Origin: Pseudomonas sp. RIT-562
Lineage (GTDB): Bacteria > Pseudomonadota > Gammaproteobacteria > Pseudomonadales > Pseudomonadaceae
Reading direction: 5' to 3'
DNA: 64,000 nt
Assembly (NCBI RefSeq): GCF_026241895.1
Contig: NZ_JAPJIV010000004.1
Location: 124,001 to 188,000, forward strand
A model generated the notes under the pieces. It searched no databases, was not told where the DNA came from, and was given only the letters and a program-made list of their open reading frames with translations. Shown in pieces: positions 38,224-46,428 of this stretch; the stretch's first letter is position 1, and every line of letters begins with the position of its first letter. The translations under genes and the position numbers were made by a program.

Positions 38224-39126
38224 ATTACCGGTGAGTTGCTCACGGCAATAATCGGCAAACAACTGCGCCGGCTTGGTCAGCTGCCCGCGCTTCAACCACG
38301 CCGCCACCAGCCCGGACCCGGTCACGTCCTCGACGATGTCCACGCACACCACCTTCTTGCCGTCATAAGTGCATTCCGAATGCGGCCGGGTCACCAGGAT
38401 CGAGAAGCCGAATCCTTGACCGACCATGCCCCGCACCATCTCGATCGATGGAGAGCTGAAAGCGATGTGTGGCGTCAGGCCGAGCTCTTCAAACAGGCTG
38501 ACGAAGTAAGTCCGGCTGGGCTGCACGTCCAGCAGGATCATCGGCTCCAGGCACAGGTCGCGCAGTGACACCTGCTTGAGTCGGGCGAAGCGATGATCCT
38601 CGGGTAGCAATGCATAGGGCCGTTGCGCCGGCATCAGCGGTTCGGTCTGGATGGTCGCGTCGAGGTCGTGTTCGTACAGGATCGCCAGGTCGAAAGCACC
38701 CGAGGTCAGGCCCTGCACCAGCTCCTGTTGCTCGCCGTCGCGAATGCGAATTTTCACCCCTGGATACAGCGCCGAGAAGCCGGCTATCAGCTGCGGCAGA
38801 TACAGCGGTGCGACGGTTTCAAAGCAGCCGATATCGATCTGCCCGGCCACCACGTCGTTATCGGCCAAGGCGTTCTGTTCGAACTCCTTGGCCATGCGCA
38901 GCAGCTCTTGGGCTTTGCGATAAAAACGCGCACCGCTGGGCGTCAACGACACGCCCTGGGCGTGATGACGAATCAGCAGCTGCACGCCGAAGCTGTCTTC
39001 CAGCCCTTTGATCGCCGTGGAAATGGCCGGCTGGGCGATGTACAGCTTGCGTGAAGCTTCGGCGACGCTGCCGCATTCGACGGTAGTGATGAAGTATTTC
39101 AGTTGACGCAAATTGTACGCAGCCAC
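38209..39126 (-). CDS. LysR-family regulator of the amine-catabolism island
   Basis: A 305-residue LysR-type regulator: N-terminal HTH (AAYNLRQLKYFITTVECGSVAEASRKLYIAQPAISTAIKGLE) and ligand domain (GQIDIGCFETVAPLYLPQLI...). No in-frame ATG fits the HTH; the GTG at 39126 with GAGG seven bases upstream is the logical start. Upstream ATGs would add about 180 residues of non-conserved sequence. It diverges from the aldehyde dehydrogenase gene with a 211-base gap holding a long palindrome and the shared promoter element. Effector unknown. Confidence 0.9.
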   Translation of the reverse strand: MAAYNLRQLKYFITTVECGSVAEASRKLYIAQPAISTAIKGLEDSFGVQLLIRHHAQGVSLTPSGARFYRKAQELLRMAKEFEQNALADNDVVAGQIDIGCFETVAPLYLPQLIAGFSALYPGVKIRIRDGEQQELVQGLTSGAFDLAILYEHDLDATIQTEPLMPAQRPYALLPEDHRFARLKQVSLRDLCLEPMILLDVQPSRTYFVSLFEELGLTPHIAFSSPSIEMVRGMVGQGFGFSILVTRPHSECTYDGKKVVCVDIVEDVTGSGLVAAWLKRGQLTKPAQLFADYCREQLTGNAHPV

Positions 39127-39198
39127 GGCAAACCTCGAATTGGATGAGCTAGACATCCAGGCAATTTTTGCGCCGACTGCTTCCGTTCTGACGACGGT

Positions 39199-39220
39199 GT
39201 TGTTGTGCCTGAACAATAAC
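39199..39220. promoter_or_regulatory. 22-base palindrome in the divergent gap (LysR operator candidate)
   Basis: Half-sites GTTGTTGTG (39199) and ...AACAATAAC (ending 39220) pair at eight of the outer nine/ten positions. This is the size and place of a LysR recognition site. Inference only. Confidence 0.5.
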
Positions 39221-39250
39221 CACATAGCGCGCGACCGGGGAGACGGGCTG

Positions 39251-39318
39251 CCCAGTTTTTTCATGGTCTGCGAAGACATTTTTACTATTTTTCCTCGACA
39301 CGGGCCTGGGCCAACATC
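39251..39318 (+). promoter_or_regulatory. Shared 68-base upstream element, copy 1 (before the aldehyde dehydrogenase)
   Basis: Three blocks: CCCAGTTTTTTC (39251-39262), ACATTTTTACTATTTTTCCT (39276-39295) and TGGGCCAACATC (39307-39318). Copy 2 at 42447-42514 has the same blocks with identical spacers of 13 and 11 bases. Blocks 1 and 3 are 12/12 identical, block 2 is 16/20, spacers are only about 25% alike. Overall about 46 of 68. The element ends 19 bases before the ATG at 39338. Confidence 0.75.
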
Positions 39319-39337
39319 CAAAGCACAAGAAAAGCCC

Positions 39338-40846
39338 ATGGAGCATCTGAACGTGTTCGAGCTTGCAGATTGGCAAAAAAAAGCCGCCGCACTGGCGTTT
39401 CCCCACCAGGCGCTGATCGACGGCAAACGCTGTTCGGCGCAGTCGGGCCAGACCTTCGCCGCGATCAATCCCGCCACTGGCGAGCATCTGGCCGACGTAG
39501 CCGCGTGCGGCACAGCGGATGTGGATGCGGCGGTGCGAAATGCACGGCACACCTTCGAGGCTGGAACCTGGTCGGGGCGTTCGCCCCAGGAACGCAAGCA
39601 AGTGCTGCTGCGCCTGGCCGATCTGCTCATGACCCATCGCGAAGAACTGGCGCTGCTGGATTCGCTGAACATGGGCAAACCGGTGATGGACGCCTACAAC
39701 ATTGATGTGCCGGGCGCGGCCGGGGTGTTCCGCTGGTACGCCGAAAGCCTCGACAAGCTTTACGACCAGGTCGCCCCAGGTGCGCAAAACGTATTGGCGA
39801 CCATCACTCGCGAAGCCTTGGGCGTAGTCGCTGCCGTGGTGCCGTGGAACTTCCCGCTGGACATGGCGGCGTGGAAACTTGCGCCGGCCCTGGCCGCAGG
39901 CAATTCGCTGATCCTCAAACCCGCCGAACAATCGCCGTTTTCCGCGTTGCGTCTGGCCGAGCTCGCGCTGGAAGCCGGCCTCCCCGCAGGCGTGTTGAAT
40001 GTGCTGCCGGGCCTCGGTGAGCAGACCGGTAAAGCCCTGGGTTTGCACCCGGATGTCGATTGCCTGGTGTTTACCGGCTCTACGCAAGTCGGCAAATATT
40101 TCATGCAGTATTCCGCGCAATCGAACCTCAAGCAGGTGTGGCTGGAATGCGGCGGGAAAAGCGCGAACCTGGTGTTCGCCGACTGCCAGGACCTTGACCT
40201 GGCTGCCGAAAAGGCCGCCTTCGGGATCTTCTTCAACCAGGGCGAAGTGTGCTCTGCCAACTCGCGGCTGCTGGTACAACGTTCGATCCATGACGAGTTC
40301 GTCGAGCGCCTGAAGATCCAGGCAGAGCACTGGCTACCAGGCGATCCGCTGGACCCGTCGAGCGCCGCCGGGGCCATTGTCGACAGCCGGCAGACCGCGC
40401 GCATCATGCAGTTCATCGAGCAGGCCGGGCGCCAGGGCGCGACCAGGGTCTGTGGTGGCCGCCAGTCGATGTTCAACGGCAGCGACAACTTCATCCAGCC
40501 GACGATTTTCACCAACGTCAGCCCGGACATGGCGCTGTTTCGTGATGAAGTGTTCGGCCCGGTGCTGGCGGTCAGCGCATTCGACGATGAGGCACACGCC
40601 TTGCAACTGGCCAACGACAGCGTCTACGGCCTGGCAGCCTCGCTATGGACCGACGACCTCAACCGCGCCCACCGCGTGGCGCGTAAATTGCGCGCGGGCA
40701 CGGTGTCGGTCAACTGCGTGGATGCACTGGACGTGAGCGTGCCTTTCGGTGGCGGCAAACAATCCGGATTCGGCCGTGACCTGTCGCTGCACTCATTCGA
40801 TAAATACACCCAGTTGAAGACCACCTGGTTTCAACTGCGCTCATAA
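39338..40846 (+). CDS. Aldehyde dehydrogenase (gamma-aminobutyraldehyde/PuuC-like)
   Basis: A 502-residue NAD(P)-dependent aldehyde dehydrogenase: cofactor region PWNFPLDMAAWKLAPALAAGN, FTGSTQVGKYF, catalytic Glu in LECGGKSANLVF, catalytic Cys in FFNQGEVCSANSRLLV and C-terminal PFGGGKQSGFGRD. It most resembles PuuC/KauB-type dehydrogenases that oxidise amino-aldehydes. Followed after 31 bases by a class III aminotransferase that would generate such an aldehyde. The start at 39338 was chosen because the longer frame upstream runs through the shared element; an A-rich CACAAGAAAAG sits before it. Confidence 0.92.
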   Translation: MEHLNVFELADWQKKAAALAFPHQALIDGKRCSAQSGQTFAAINPATGEHLADVAACGTADVDAAVRNARHTFEAGTWSGRSPQERKQVLLRLADLLMTHREELALLDSLNMGKPVMDAYNIDVPGAAGVFRWYAESLDKLYDQVAPGAQNVLATITREALGVVAAVVPWNFPLDMAAWKLAPALAAGNSLILKPAEQSPFSALRLAELALEAGLPAGVLNVLPGLGEQTGKALGLHPDVDCLVFTGSTQVGKYFMQYSAQSNLKQVWLECGGKSANLVFADCQDLDLAAEKAAFGIFFNQGEVCSANSRLLVQRSIHDEFVERLKIQAEHWLPGDPLDPSSAAGAIVDSRQTARIMQFIEQAGRQGATRVCGGRQSMFNGSDNFIQPTIFTNVSPDMALFRDEVFGPVLAVSAFDDEAHALQLANDSVYGLAASLWTDDLNRAHRVARKLRAGTVSVNCVDALDVSVPFGGGKQSGFGRDLSLHSFDKYTQLKTTWFQLRS

Positions 40847-40877
40847 CAGCCGCTCATAAGAAAACGGAGAACTGGCG

Positions 40878-42248
40878 ATGACCACCCCACGTGAAACCCG
40901 CGACTACCAGGCCGCCGACGCTGCGCACCACATTCACGCATTCGTTGACCAGAAGGCGCTGAACGACGAAGGCCCGCGGGTGATGGTCCGTGGCGAACGC
41001 CTGCATCTGTGGGACAACGACGGTCGGCGTTACCTCGATGGCATGTCCGGATTGTGGTGCACCAACCTCGGGTATGGACGCAAAGACCTGGCAGCCGCCG
41101 CATCCCGTCAGCTTGAGCAATTGCCGTACTACAACATGTTCTTCCACACCACCCACCCGCAGGTGATCGAACTGTCCGAGTTGCTGTTCAGCCTTCTGCC
41201 CGGGCACTACAGCCATGCGATCTACACCAACTCCGGCTCCGAAGCCAACGAGGTGCTGATCCGCACCGTGCGCCGTTACTGGCAGGTGCTCGGCAAACCC
41301 GAGAAGAAAATCATGATCGGCCGCTGGAACGGCTATCACGGTTCTACCCTGGCGGCGACGGCGCTGGGCGGGATGAAATTCATGCACGAAATGGGCGGCA
41401 TGCTGCCGGACATCGAGCACATCGATGAACCGTATTTCTTCGCCCACGAAGGCAACCTGACCCCGGCGGAATTCGGCCTGCGAGCGGCGCAGCAACTGGA
41501 AGCGAAGATCCTTCAACTCGGGGCGGATAAGGTCGCGGGCTTTATCGCCGAACCGTTCCAAGGCGCGGGCGGAATGATCTTCCCACCAGAAAGCTACTGG
41601 CCAGAGATTCAGCGGATCTGCCGCAAGTACGACGTACTTTTGTGTGCGGACGAAGTAATCGGTGGCTTCGGCCGCACTGGCGAATGGTTCGCCCACGAGC
41701 ACTTCGGCTTTCAGCCGGACACGCTGTCGATCGCCAAGGGTTTGACCTCGGGTTACATCCCCATGGGCGGTTTGATCCTGTCGAAAAAAATGGCCCAGGT
41801 GCTGGTGGAGCAGGGCGGAGTGTTTGCCCACGGCCTGACTTATTCCGGGCACCCGGTGGCGGCCGCTGTGGCGATCGCCAACCTCAAGGCGCTGCGCGAT
41901 GAGGGAGTGGTGGCGCGGGTCAAGGACGACATCGGCCCGTACCTGCAACAGTGTTTGCGCGAGGTGTTCGGCAATCATCCGCTGGTGGGGGATATCCAGG
42001 GTGTGGGTATGGTGGCGGCGTTGCAACTGGCCGAGGACAAGAGCAGTCGCAAGCGCTTTGCCAACGAGAACGACATTGCTTGGCGTTGCCGCACGATTGG
42101 CTTTGAGGAGGGCGTGATCATTCGCTCGACACTGGGCCGGATGATCATGGCGCCGGCGTTGATTGCCAGTCGCGAAGAGGTGGATGAGCTGGTGGGCAAA
42201 ACCCTGAAAGCCGTCGATCGCACGGCGCAGGAATACGGCGTGCTCTGA
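40878..42248 (+). CDS. Class III aminotransferase (SpuC-like, omega-amine:pyruvate type)
   Basis: A 456-residue PLP enzyme: LHLWDNDGRRYLDGMSGLWCTNLGYGR, YTNSGSEANEVLIRTVRRYW, RWNGYHGSTLAATALGG, IAEPFQGAGGMI, ADEVIGGFGRTGEWF, PLP-lysine in SIAKGLTSGYIPMGG, and the HGLTYSGHPVAAAVA tail. Close in pattern to SpuC (putrescine:pyruvate) and to taurine:pyruvate aminotransferases. GGAGAACTGGCG precedes the ATG. With the dehydrogenase it would convert an omega-amine to the acid. The substrate is not identifiable here. Confidence 0.92.
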   Translation: MTTPRETRDYQAADAAHHIHAFVDQKALNDEGPRVMVRGERLHLWDNDGRRYLDGMSGLWCTNLGYGRKDLAAAASRQLEQLPYYNMFFHTTHPQVIELSELLFSLLPGHYSHAIYTNSGSEANEVLIRTVRRYWQVLGKPEKKIMIGRWNGYHGSTLAATALGGMKFMHEMGGMLPDIEHIDEPYFFAHEGNLTPAEFGLRAAQQLEAKILQLGADKVAGFIAEPFQGAGGMIFPPESYWPEIQRICRKYDVLLCADEVIGGFGRTGEWFAHEHFGFQPDTLSIAKGLTSGYIPMGGLILSKKMAQVLVEQGGVFAHGLTYSGHPVAAAVAIANLKALRDEGVVARVKDDIGPYLQQCLREVFGNHPLVGDIQGVGMVAALQLAEDKSSRKRFANENDIAWRCRTIGFEEGVIIRSTLGRMIMAPALIASREEVDELVGKTLKAVDRTAQEYGVL

Positions 42249-42274
42249 TAATTCCTGAAGGTCCTGCGGACCTT

Positions 42275-42364
42275 ATCGCGAGCAAGCTTTGCTCCCACAG
42301 AGTTGTGTTGGCCACATTTTGAATGACCAGCACCAATTCTGTGGGAGCAAAGCTTGCTCGCGAT
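42275..42364. repeat. REP pair, sub-family C (variant GCAAAGCTTGCTCGCGA)
   Basis: Inverted arms ATCGCGAGCAAGCTTTGCTCCCACAGA and ..CTGTGGGAGCAAAGCTTGCTCGCGAT, in the 372-base gap between the aminotransferase and ABC genes. It would end the first transcript, so that the ABC genes need their own promoter, in line with copy 2 of the shared element just downstream. Confidence 0.88.
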
Positions 42365-42446
42365 GGCGGCTGCCCACCAACACCCGTCTAGCTTTGCACC
42401 CATCTCGAACACCTCCGCCAACACCGCTCCCCAACAGTGCGCGCTA

Positions 42447-42514
42447 CCCAGTTTTTTCTTCGCTCCCACCCACATATTTGCTGATTTTCCTTATCCCCAC
42501 CTTGGGCCAACATC
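42447..42514 (+). promoter_or_regulatory. Shared 68-base upstream element, copy 2 (before the ABC transporter genes)
   Basis: CCCAGTTTTTTC (42447-42458), ACATATTTGCTGATTTTCCT (42472-42491) and TGGGCCAACATC (42503-42514), same spacing as copy 1. It ends 106 bases before the ATG at 42621, against 19 bases for copy 1, so it is conserved as DNA upstream of the genes and not merely as a ribosome-binding region. Confidence 0.75.
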
Positions 42515-42620
42515 GACCTCGCCATTCAGCTGAACGGTGAAGGGCCGACAGAGCCCCGCGCTGCACCGCTTCGACGTACTGCCCATCACAAAACTAAATC
42601 AACAGCTTTGGGAGTGCTCC

Positions 42621-43607
42621 ATGATCAAGTCCTTGCTTACACATCTCGCCCAGCCCCTGGCAATCACTGCCATCGCTGCAACGGTCGCTACCGGCGCCCA
42701 GGCCGGAACGCTGTCCATCGGTCACACCACCTGGGTGGGTTACGGCACGCTCTATCTGGCCCGGGACCTGGGCTACTTCAAGGAAAATGGCCTGACGGTC
42801 GAATTGCCCGTCGTCGAGGAAGCCTCGATGTACATGGCCGCGCAGGCCTCCGGAGAGTTGTCCGGCTCGGCTTCGACCATCGACGAAGTACTCAAGTACC
42901 GCCCGCAATTCTGCTTCAAGGCGGTTGCCGCCCTGGATGACAGTCATGGCGGTGATGGCGTGCTGGTGGGCAAGGACGTCAAGAGCCTGCAGGAGCTCAA
43001 AGGCCAGGCAGTGGCGGTGAACGAAGGTTCGACGTCGCAGTTCTGGCTGTCCTACCTGCTGAAAAAACACGGCATGAGCATGAGCGACATCACCGTGCAA
43101 AACATGACCGCCGATGACGCTGCCACCGCATTCATTGCCGGGCGCGTACCCGCCGCCGTGACCTGGGAACCGCACCTGTCGATGGTGCGTGACAAGCAGC
43201 AGGGCAAGGTTCTGATCGACAGCAGCAGTACCCCAGGCGTCATCGTCGACGTAGTGGCGCTCAACTGCTCGGTGATCGAAAAGCAACCCGAAGACGTCAA
43301 GGCACTGGTCGCCGGGTTATACAAAGCCGTGCAGTACACCAAGGATCATCCGGAAGAAGCCTACAAGATCATGGCCAAAGGACTTGGCGGTTACCTGGCC
43401 GACCCCAAGGAATTGGCCGCCGCTGCGCAAGGTGTGCGCTTCTACGACCAGGCCATGAGCGAAAAACTGCTCGGCACCCTGGGCAAGCCGGGCGACAGCG
43501 CGCCGCTGATCAAGCTCGCCAACGAGACGGCCAGCGAACTGCAGGGCAAACCCTACAACGTCAGCAATGACGACCTGGTCGACAATCGCTTCGTCACCCC
43601 GCTCTAG
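42621..43607 (+). CDS. ABC transporter substrate-binding protein, NitT/TauT (SsuA-like) family
   Basis: A 328-residue periplasmic binding protein: signal peptide to about residue 27 (ITAIAATVATGAQA), then TLSIGHTTWVGYGTLYLARDLGYFKENGLTVEL, the NMT1/SsuA-type N-lobe, and ASTIDEVL, GDGVLVGKD and KGQAVAVNEGSTSQFWLSYLL. Relatives bind nitrate, taurine, alkanesulfonates, thiamine precursors or amines. GGGAG precedes the ATG. First gene of the SBP-permease-ATPase operon. Confidence 0.92.
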   Translation: MIKSLLTHLAQPLAITAIAATVATGAQAGTLSIGHTTWVGYGTLYLARDLGYFKENGLTVELPVVEEASMYMAAQASGELSGSASTIDEVLKYRPQFCFKAVAALDDSHGGDGVLVGKDVKSLQELKGQAVAVNEGSTSQFWLSYLLKKHGMSMSDITVQNMTADDAATAFIAGRVPAAVTWEPHLSMVRDKQQGKVLIDSSSTPGVIVDVVALNCSVIEKQPEDVKALVAGLYKAVQYTKDHPEEAYKIMAKGLGGYLADPKELAAAAQGVRFYDQAMSEKLLGTLGKPGDSAPLIKLANETASELQGKPYNVSNDDLVDNRFVTPL

Positions 43608-43616
43608 GAGGTTGCC

Positions 43617-44420
43617 ATGTTGAAGCGCAATTCATGGCTGAGCCGCTGCATCACGCCCAAGACCGGCCTGCCGGTGCCGCTGATCTGGAGCGCCAGCGGC
43701 CTGGCGTGGCTGTTGCTGGTCGGCCTGTGGGCCGGCTTGTCCTACGGTGGCGTGGTGCCGGGAATGTTCCTGCCGACGCCGGGTGCGGTGGTCGAGGCCG
43801 CCGTGCGCCTGGGCCGCGACGGCACCTTGGGCCTGCATGTCTGGGCCAGCTTGGAAGTAGTCATGGTCGGCTTCGTCATTTCCTCGCTGGTGGCCGTGCC
43901 GCTCGGCTTGTTGATGGGCAGCTTCCGGATCGTCCAGGCGTTCCTCGAGCCAATGGTCAACTTCATTCGCTACCTGCCAGTGACCTCGTTCGTGCCGCTG
44001 TTCATCCTGTGGATCGGTATCGGCCTGGAGCAGCGGGTGTCGGTGATCATCTTCGGGGTGTTCTTCCAGCAGCTGGTGATGATTGCGGACGTCTCCAAAG
44101 GCATCTCCAAAGACCTGATCAACGCGTCCTACACCCTGGGTTCAAATCGTCGTGATGCGGTACTGCACGTGATCGCCCCGGCGTCGTTGCCAGGCGTGCT
44201 CGACACCCTGCGCGTGACCATGGGCTGGGCCTGGACTTACCTGGTAGTGGCTGAGCTGGTCGCGGCATCCAGTGGCCTGGGCTACCTGAGCCTCAAGGCC
44301 ATGCGCGGGTTCCAGGTCGACGTGATCTTCCTGGCCATCGCGATCATCGGCCTGCTGGGCCTGATAACCGATCAACTGTTTCGCTTCCTTCGCCTGAGGA
44401 TCACCGCATGGGCTCAGTAA
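43617..44420 (+). CDS. ABC transporter permease, NitT/TauT family
   Basis: A 267-residue inner-membrane permease with about six membrane segments and the binding-protein-dependent EAA motif region (ISKDLINASYTLGSNRRDAVLHVIAPASLPGVLDTLRVTMGWAWTYLVVAELV). AGGAGGTTGCC before the ATG at 43617 is a near-perfect ribosome-binding site. It overlaps the ATPase gene by 13 bases, indicating coupled translation. Confidence 0.92.
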   Translation: MLKRNSWLSRCITPKTGLPVPLIWSASGLAWLLLVGLWAGLSYGGVVPGMFLPTPGAVVEAAVRLGRDGTLGLHVWASLEVVMVGFVISSLVAVPLGLLMGSFRIVQAFLEPMVNFIRYLPVTSFVPLFILWIGIGLEQRVSVIIFGVFFQQLVMIADVSKGISKDLINASYTLGSNRRDAVLHVIAPASLPGVLDTLRVTMGWAWTYLVVAELVAASSGLGYLSLKAMRGFQVDVIFLAIAIIGLLGLITDQLFRFLRLRITAWAQ

Positions 44421-45241
44421 CCGCAGTCAATCCGCGCCTGGCAATGCCCCATTCCACCCCGGCACATGCCGCGCCGCGCCTGCAGGTCGACCAGGTCAGC
44501 CTGCGGTACCAGAAGCCTGATGGCGGGGTATTTACCGCCCTGGACAAGGTGTCCTTTGAAGTCCCGGACCAACAGTTTGCCGTACTGGTGGGGCCTTCAG
44601 GTTGTGGCAAGTCGAGCCTGTTGTACCTCACGGCCGGCCTGAATGAGCCCACTGAAGGCGAGATCTACGTTGGCGGTCAACAGGTCCAGGGGCCTGGTGC
44701 GGATCGCGGGATGGTGTTCCAGAGCTACACGTTATTCCCGTGGCTGACCGTGCGACAGAACGTCGAATTCGGTCTCAAGCGCCGGGGCATGGCGGCGGCG
44801 CAACGCAAGGAAATCGTTGATCACTACGTCAATGAAGTCGGCCTGGCCGGCTTTGCCGACAACTACGCCAAGCAGCTTTCCGGCGGCATGATGCAACGGG
44901 TAGCGATTGCCCGGGCACTGGCCAATGACCCGCAAATCCTGCTGATGGACGAACCCTTCGGCGCCCTCGACAGCCAGACTCGCCTGCAGATGCAGCAGCT
45001 GTTGTTGCGGGTCTGGGGTAACAGTAAAAAGACCGTGCTGTTTGTCACGCACGATATTGATGAGGCGATTCTGTTGGGTGACCGGGTCTACGTGATGGGC
45101 GCTCGACCGGGGCGGATCAAGCAGATTCTGGATGTGCCAATCGAGCGGCCACGGCACCTGGACATGGTGATGGAGCGGTCATTCATCGAGATGAAGCGCG
45201 AGATTTTCGGGTTGTTGCATGACGATCTGGAGGAGGGTTAA
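44408..45241 (+). CDS. ABC transporter ATPase, NitT/TauT family
   Basis: A 277-residue ATPase with Walker A GPSGCGKSS, Q-loop FQSYTLFPWL, signature LSGGMMQRVAIARAL, Walker B ILLMDEPFGALD and the H-loop FVTHDIDEA. Energises import through the preceding permease. The N-terminal 25 residues are an extension before the ATPase core. Its stop codon overlaps that of the convergent phosphatase gene by 4 bases. Confidence 0.94.
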   Translation: MGSVTAVNPRLAMPHSTPAHAAPRLQVDQVSLRYQKPDGGVFTALDKVSFEVPDQQFAVLVGPSGCGKSSLLYLTAGLNEPTEGEIYVGGQQVQGPGADRGMVFQSYTLFPWLTVRQNVEFGLKRRGMAAAQRKEIVDHYVNEVGLAGFADNYAKQLSGGMMQRVAIARALANDPQILLMDEPFGALDSQTRLQMQQLLLRVWGNSKKTVLFVTHDIDEAILLGDRVYVMGARPGRIKQILDVPIERPRHLDMVMERSFIEMKREIFGLLHDDLEEG

Positions 45242-46314
45242 GGCGCGGCTGGCAACAGGAACCGTGCAATCACCGGCAAATGGTCGGAGATGCGCAACGT
45301 ATCGTCCTGCCGCACCATCGCCTCCACGCGTTTGATCCGCGGGCTATAGAACAGGTAATCGACTGTGCGATCCGGCCCGTTCAGGCCCGGGTCATTCGGG
45401 TAGTGCGTCAACCAGAGTGCCCGGTCGGCCCCGCTGGCTTCATTGTTGGTAGGGATCATCGGGTACTTGTCCCACAGCAGGTGCAGGGCGCTGTCGGCGG
45501 AGTAGGGGCTGCGTTGTTCATTGGGCAGGCGCTGGAATTGACCCAGGGGCAGCAGGTTGAAATCACCGCCGATCAGCCACGGCGTGCCGCGGCCTTCGTA
45601 ACGGTCGAGCACCTTGCCGACGGCGGTGACCTGATTCTGCAAGGTTTCGTCGGGCTGGGTGGCGCGGTCCAGGTGAGTGTTGAGCACGGCGATCTGACCG
45701 CCGTCGCTGAGCGGCAGATAACTCACCAGCAAGGCGTTTTTCGGCTTGAACTGGCGGCTGATGAAATTGGCCGGCGGGAGCGGCAGTTGCAGGCGCTCGG
45801 CGTGCTTGATCTGGTAGCGGCTCAGGGTCGCGAGTTGGCGGCCGACGCTGCCGAAGATATGCGCATCGGGCACAAACTCGGCTTTCCAGTCGAAGGCGTG
45901 GGCGCTGCAGGGGTACAAATCGGCAAGCCGTTCCTGAAGGAGTTTGAGCTGGTTCTGGTAATCGCTGGCTTTGGCGCCGTCATCCAGCTCTTGCAACAAC
46001 ACGACATCCGGCAGCTCGTCGCGGATCACCCGTGCCACCTCATCGAGGCTGAACGCCATGTCTTCCGGGGTCGGACTCTCGTCTTCACCCTGGGCCAGGT
46101 CGTCCCAGAACACATAGCGTTTGCCCGCCAGGTACTGAACGTTCCAGGTCATCACCTTCAGCGCCTGCCCCGGCACCAGCGTGGGGGCCTGGGTGTTGCA
46201 GCTGACCGGCAACACTTCCTTGGCATCGGGGCGCCAGGTCAGGTTGTAGATCAGGGCGACCAGGCCGATCAACAGCAGCAGGCCCAGCAGGGTGTAGCGC
46301 AGTAGACGGGTCAT
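45238..46314 (-). CDS. Membrane-anchored endonuclease/exonuclease/phosphatase-family protein
   Basis: A 358-residue EEP-superfamily protein: one N-terminal membrane helix (LLRYTLLGLLLLIGLVALIYNL), then metal-site motifs TWNVQYLAGKRYVFWDD, LQELDDGA, NTHLDRATQ, GGDFNLLP and SDHLPVIARF. The family ranges from nucleases to sphingomyelin and inositol phosphatases; the membrane anchor and a periplasmic catalytic domain are inferred. Overlaps the ABC gene by 4 bases. Confidence 0.85.
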   Translation of the reverse strand: MTRLLRYTLLGLLLLIGLVALIYNLTWRPDAKEVLPVSCNTQAPTLVPGQALKVMTWNVQYLAGKRYVFWDDLAQGEDESPTPEDMAFSLDEVARVIRDELPDVVLLQELDDGAKASDYQNQLKLLQERLADLYPCSAHAFDWKAEFVPDAHIFGSVGRQLATLSRYQIKHAERLQLPLPPANFISRQFKPKNALLVSYLPLSDGGQIAVLNTHLDRATQPDETLQNQVTAVGKVLDRYEGRGTPWLIGGDFNLLPLGQFQRLPNEQRSPYSADSALHLLWDKYPMIPTNNEASGADRALWLTHYPNDPGLNGPDRTVDYLFYSPRIKRVEAMVRQDDTLRISDHLPVIARFLLPAAP

Positions 46315-46428
46315 GGCTCGACTGTTATCGCGTTACAAGAGATGCACCCGAGCATAACCGAGCGCAGGACGTAATCCCAAGGCTGTCCTTCAATTACTGT
46401 CGCCCCGCCCAATGTAGGAGGCGGGGTG

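Noticed and set aside
39127-39678. LysR gene beginning at upstream ATG codons (up to 184 extra residues)
   Set aside because: The extra part overlaps the divergent promoter region and the aldehyde dehydrogenase 5' end and has no relation to LysR proteins; GTG at 39126 precedes the HTH.
44138-44160. tRNA-like GGGTTCAAATC segment
   Set aside because: Lies inside the ABC permease gene; no clover-leaf around it.
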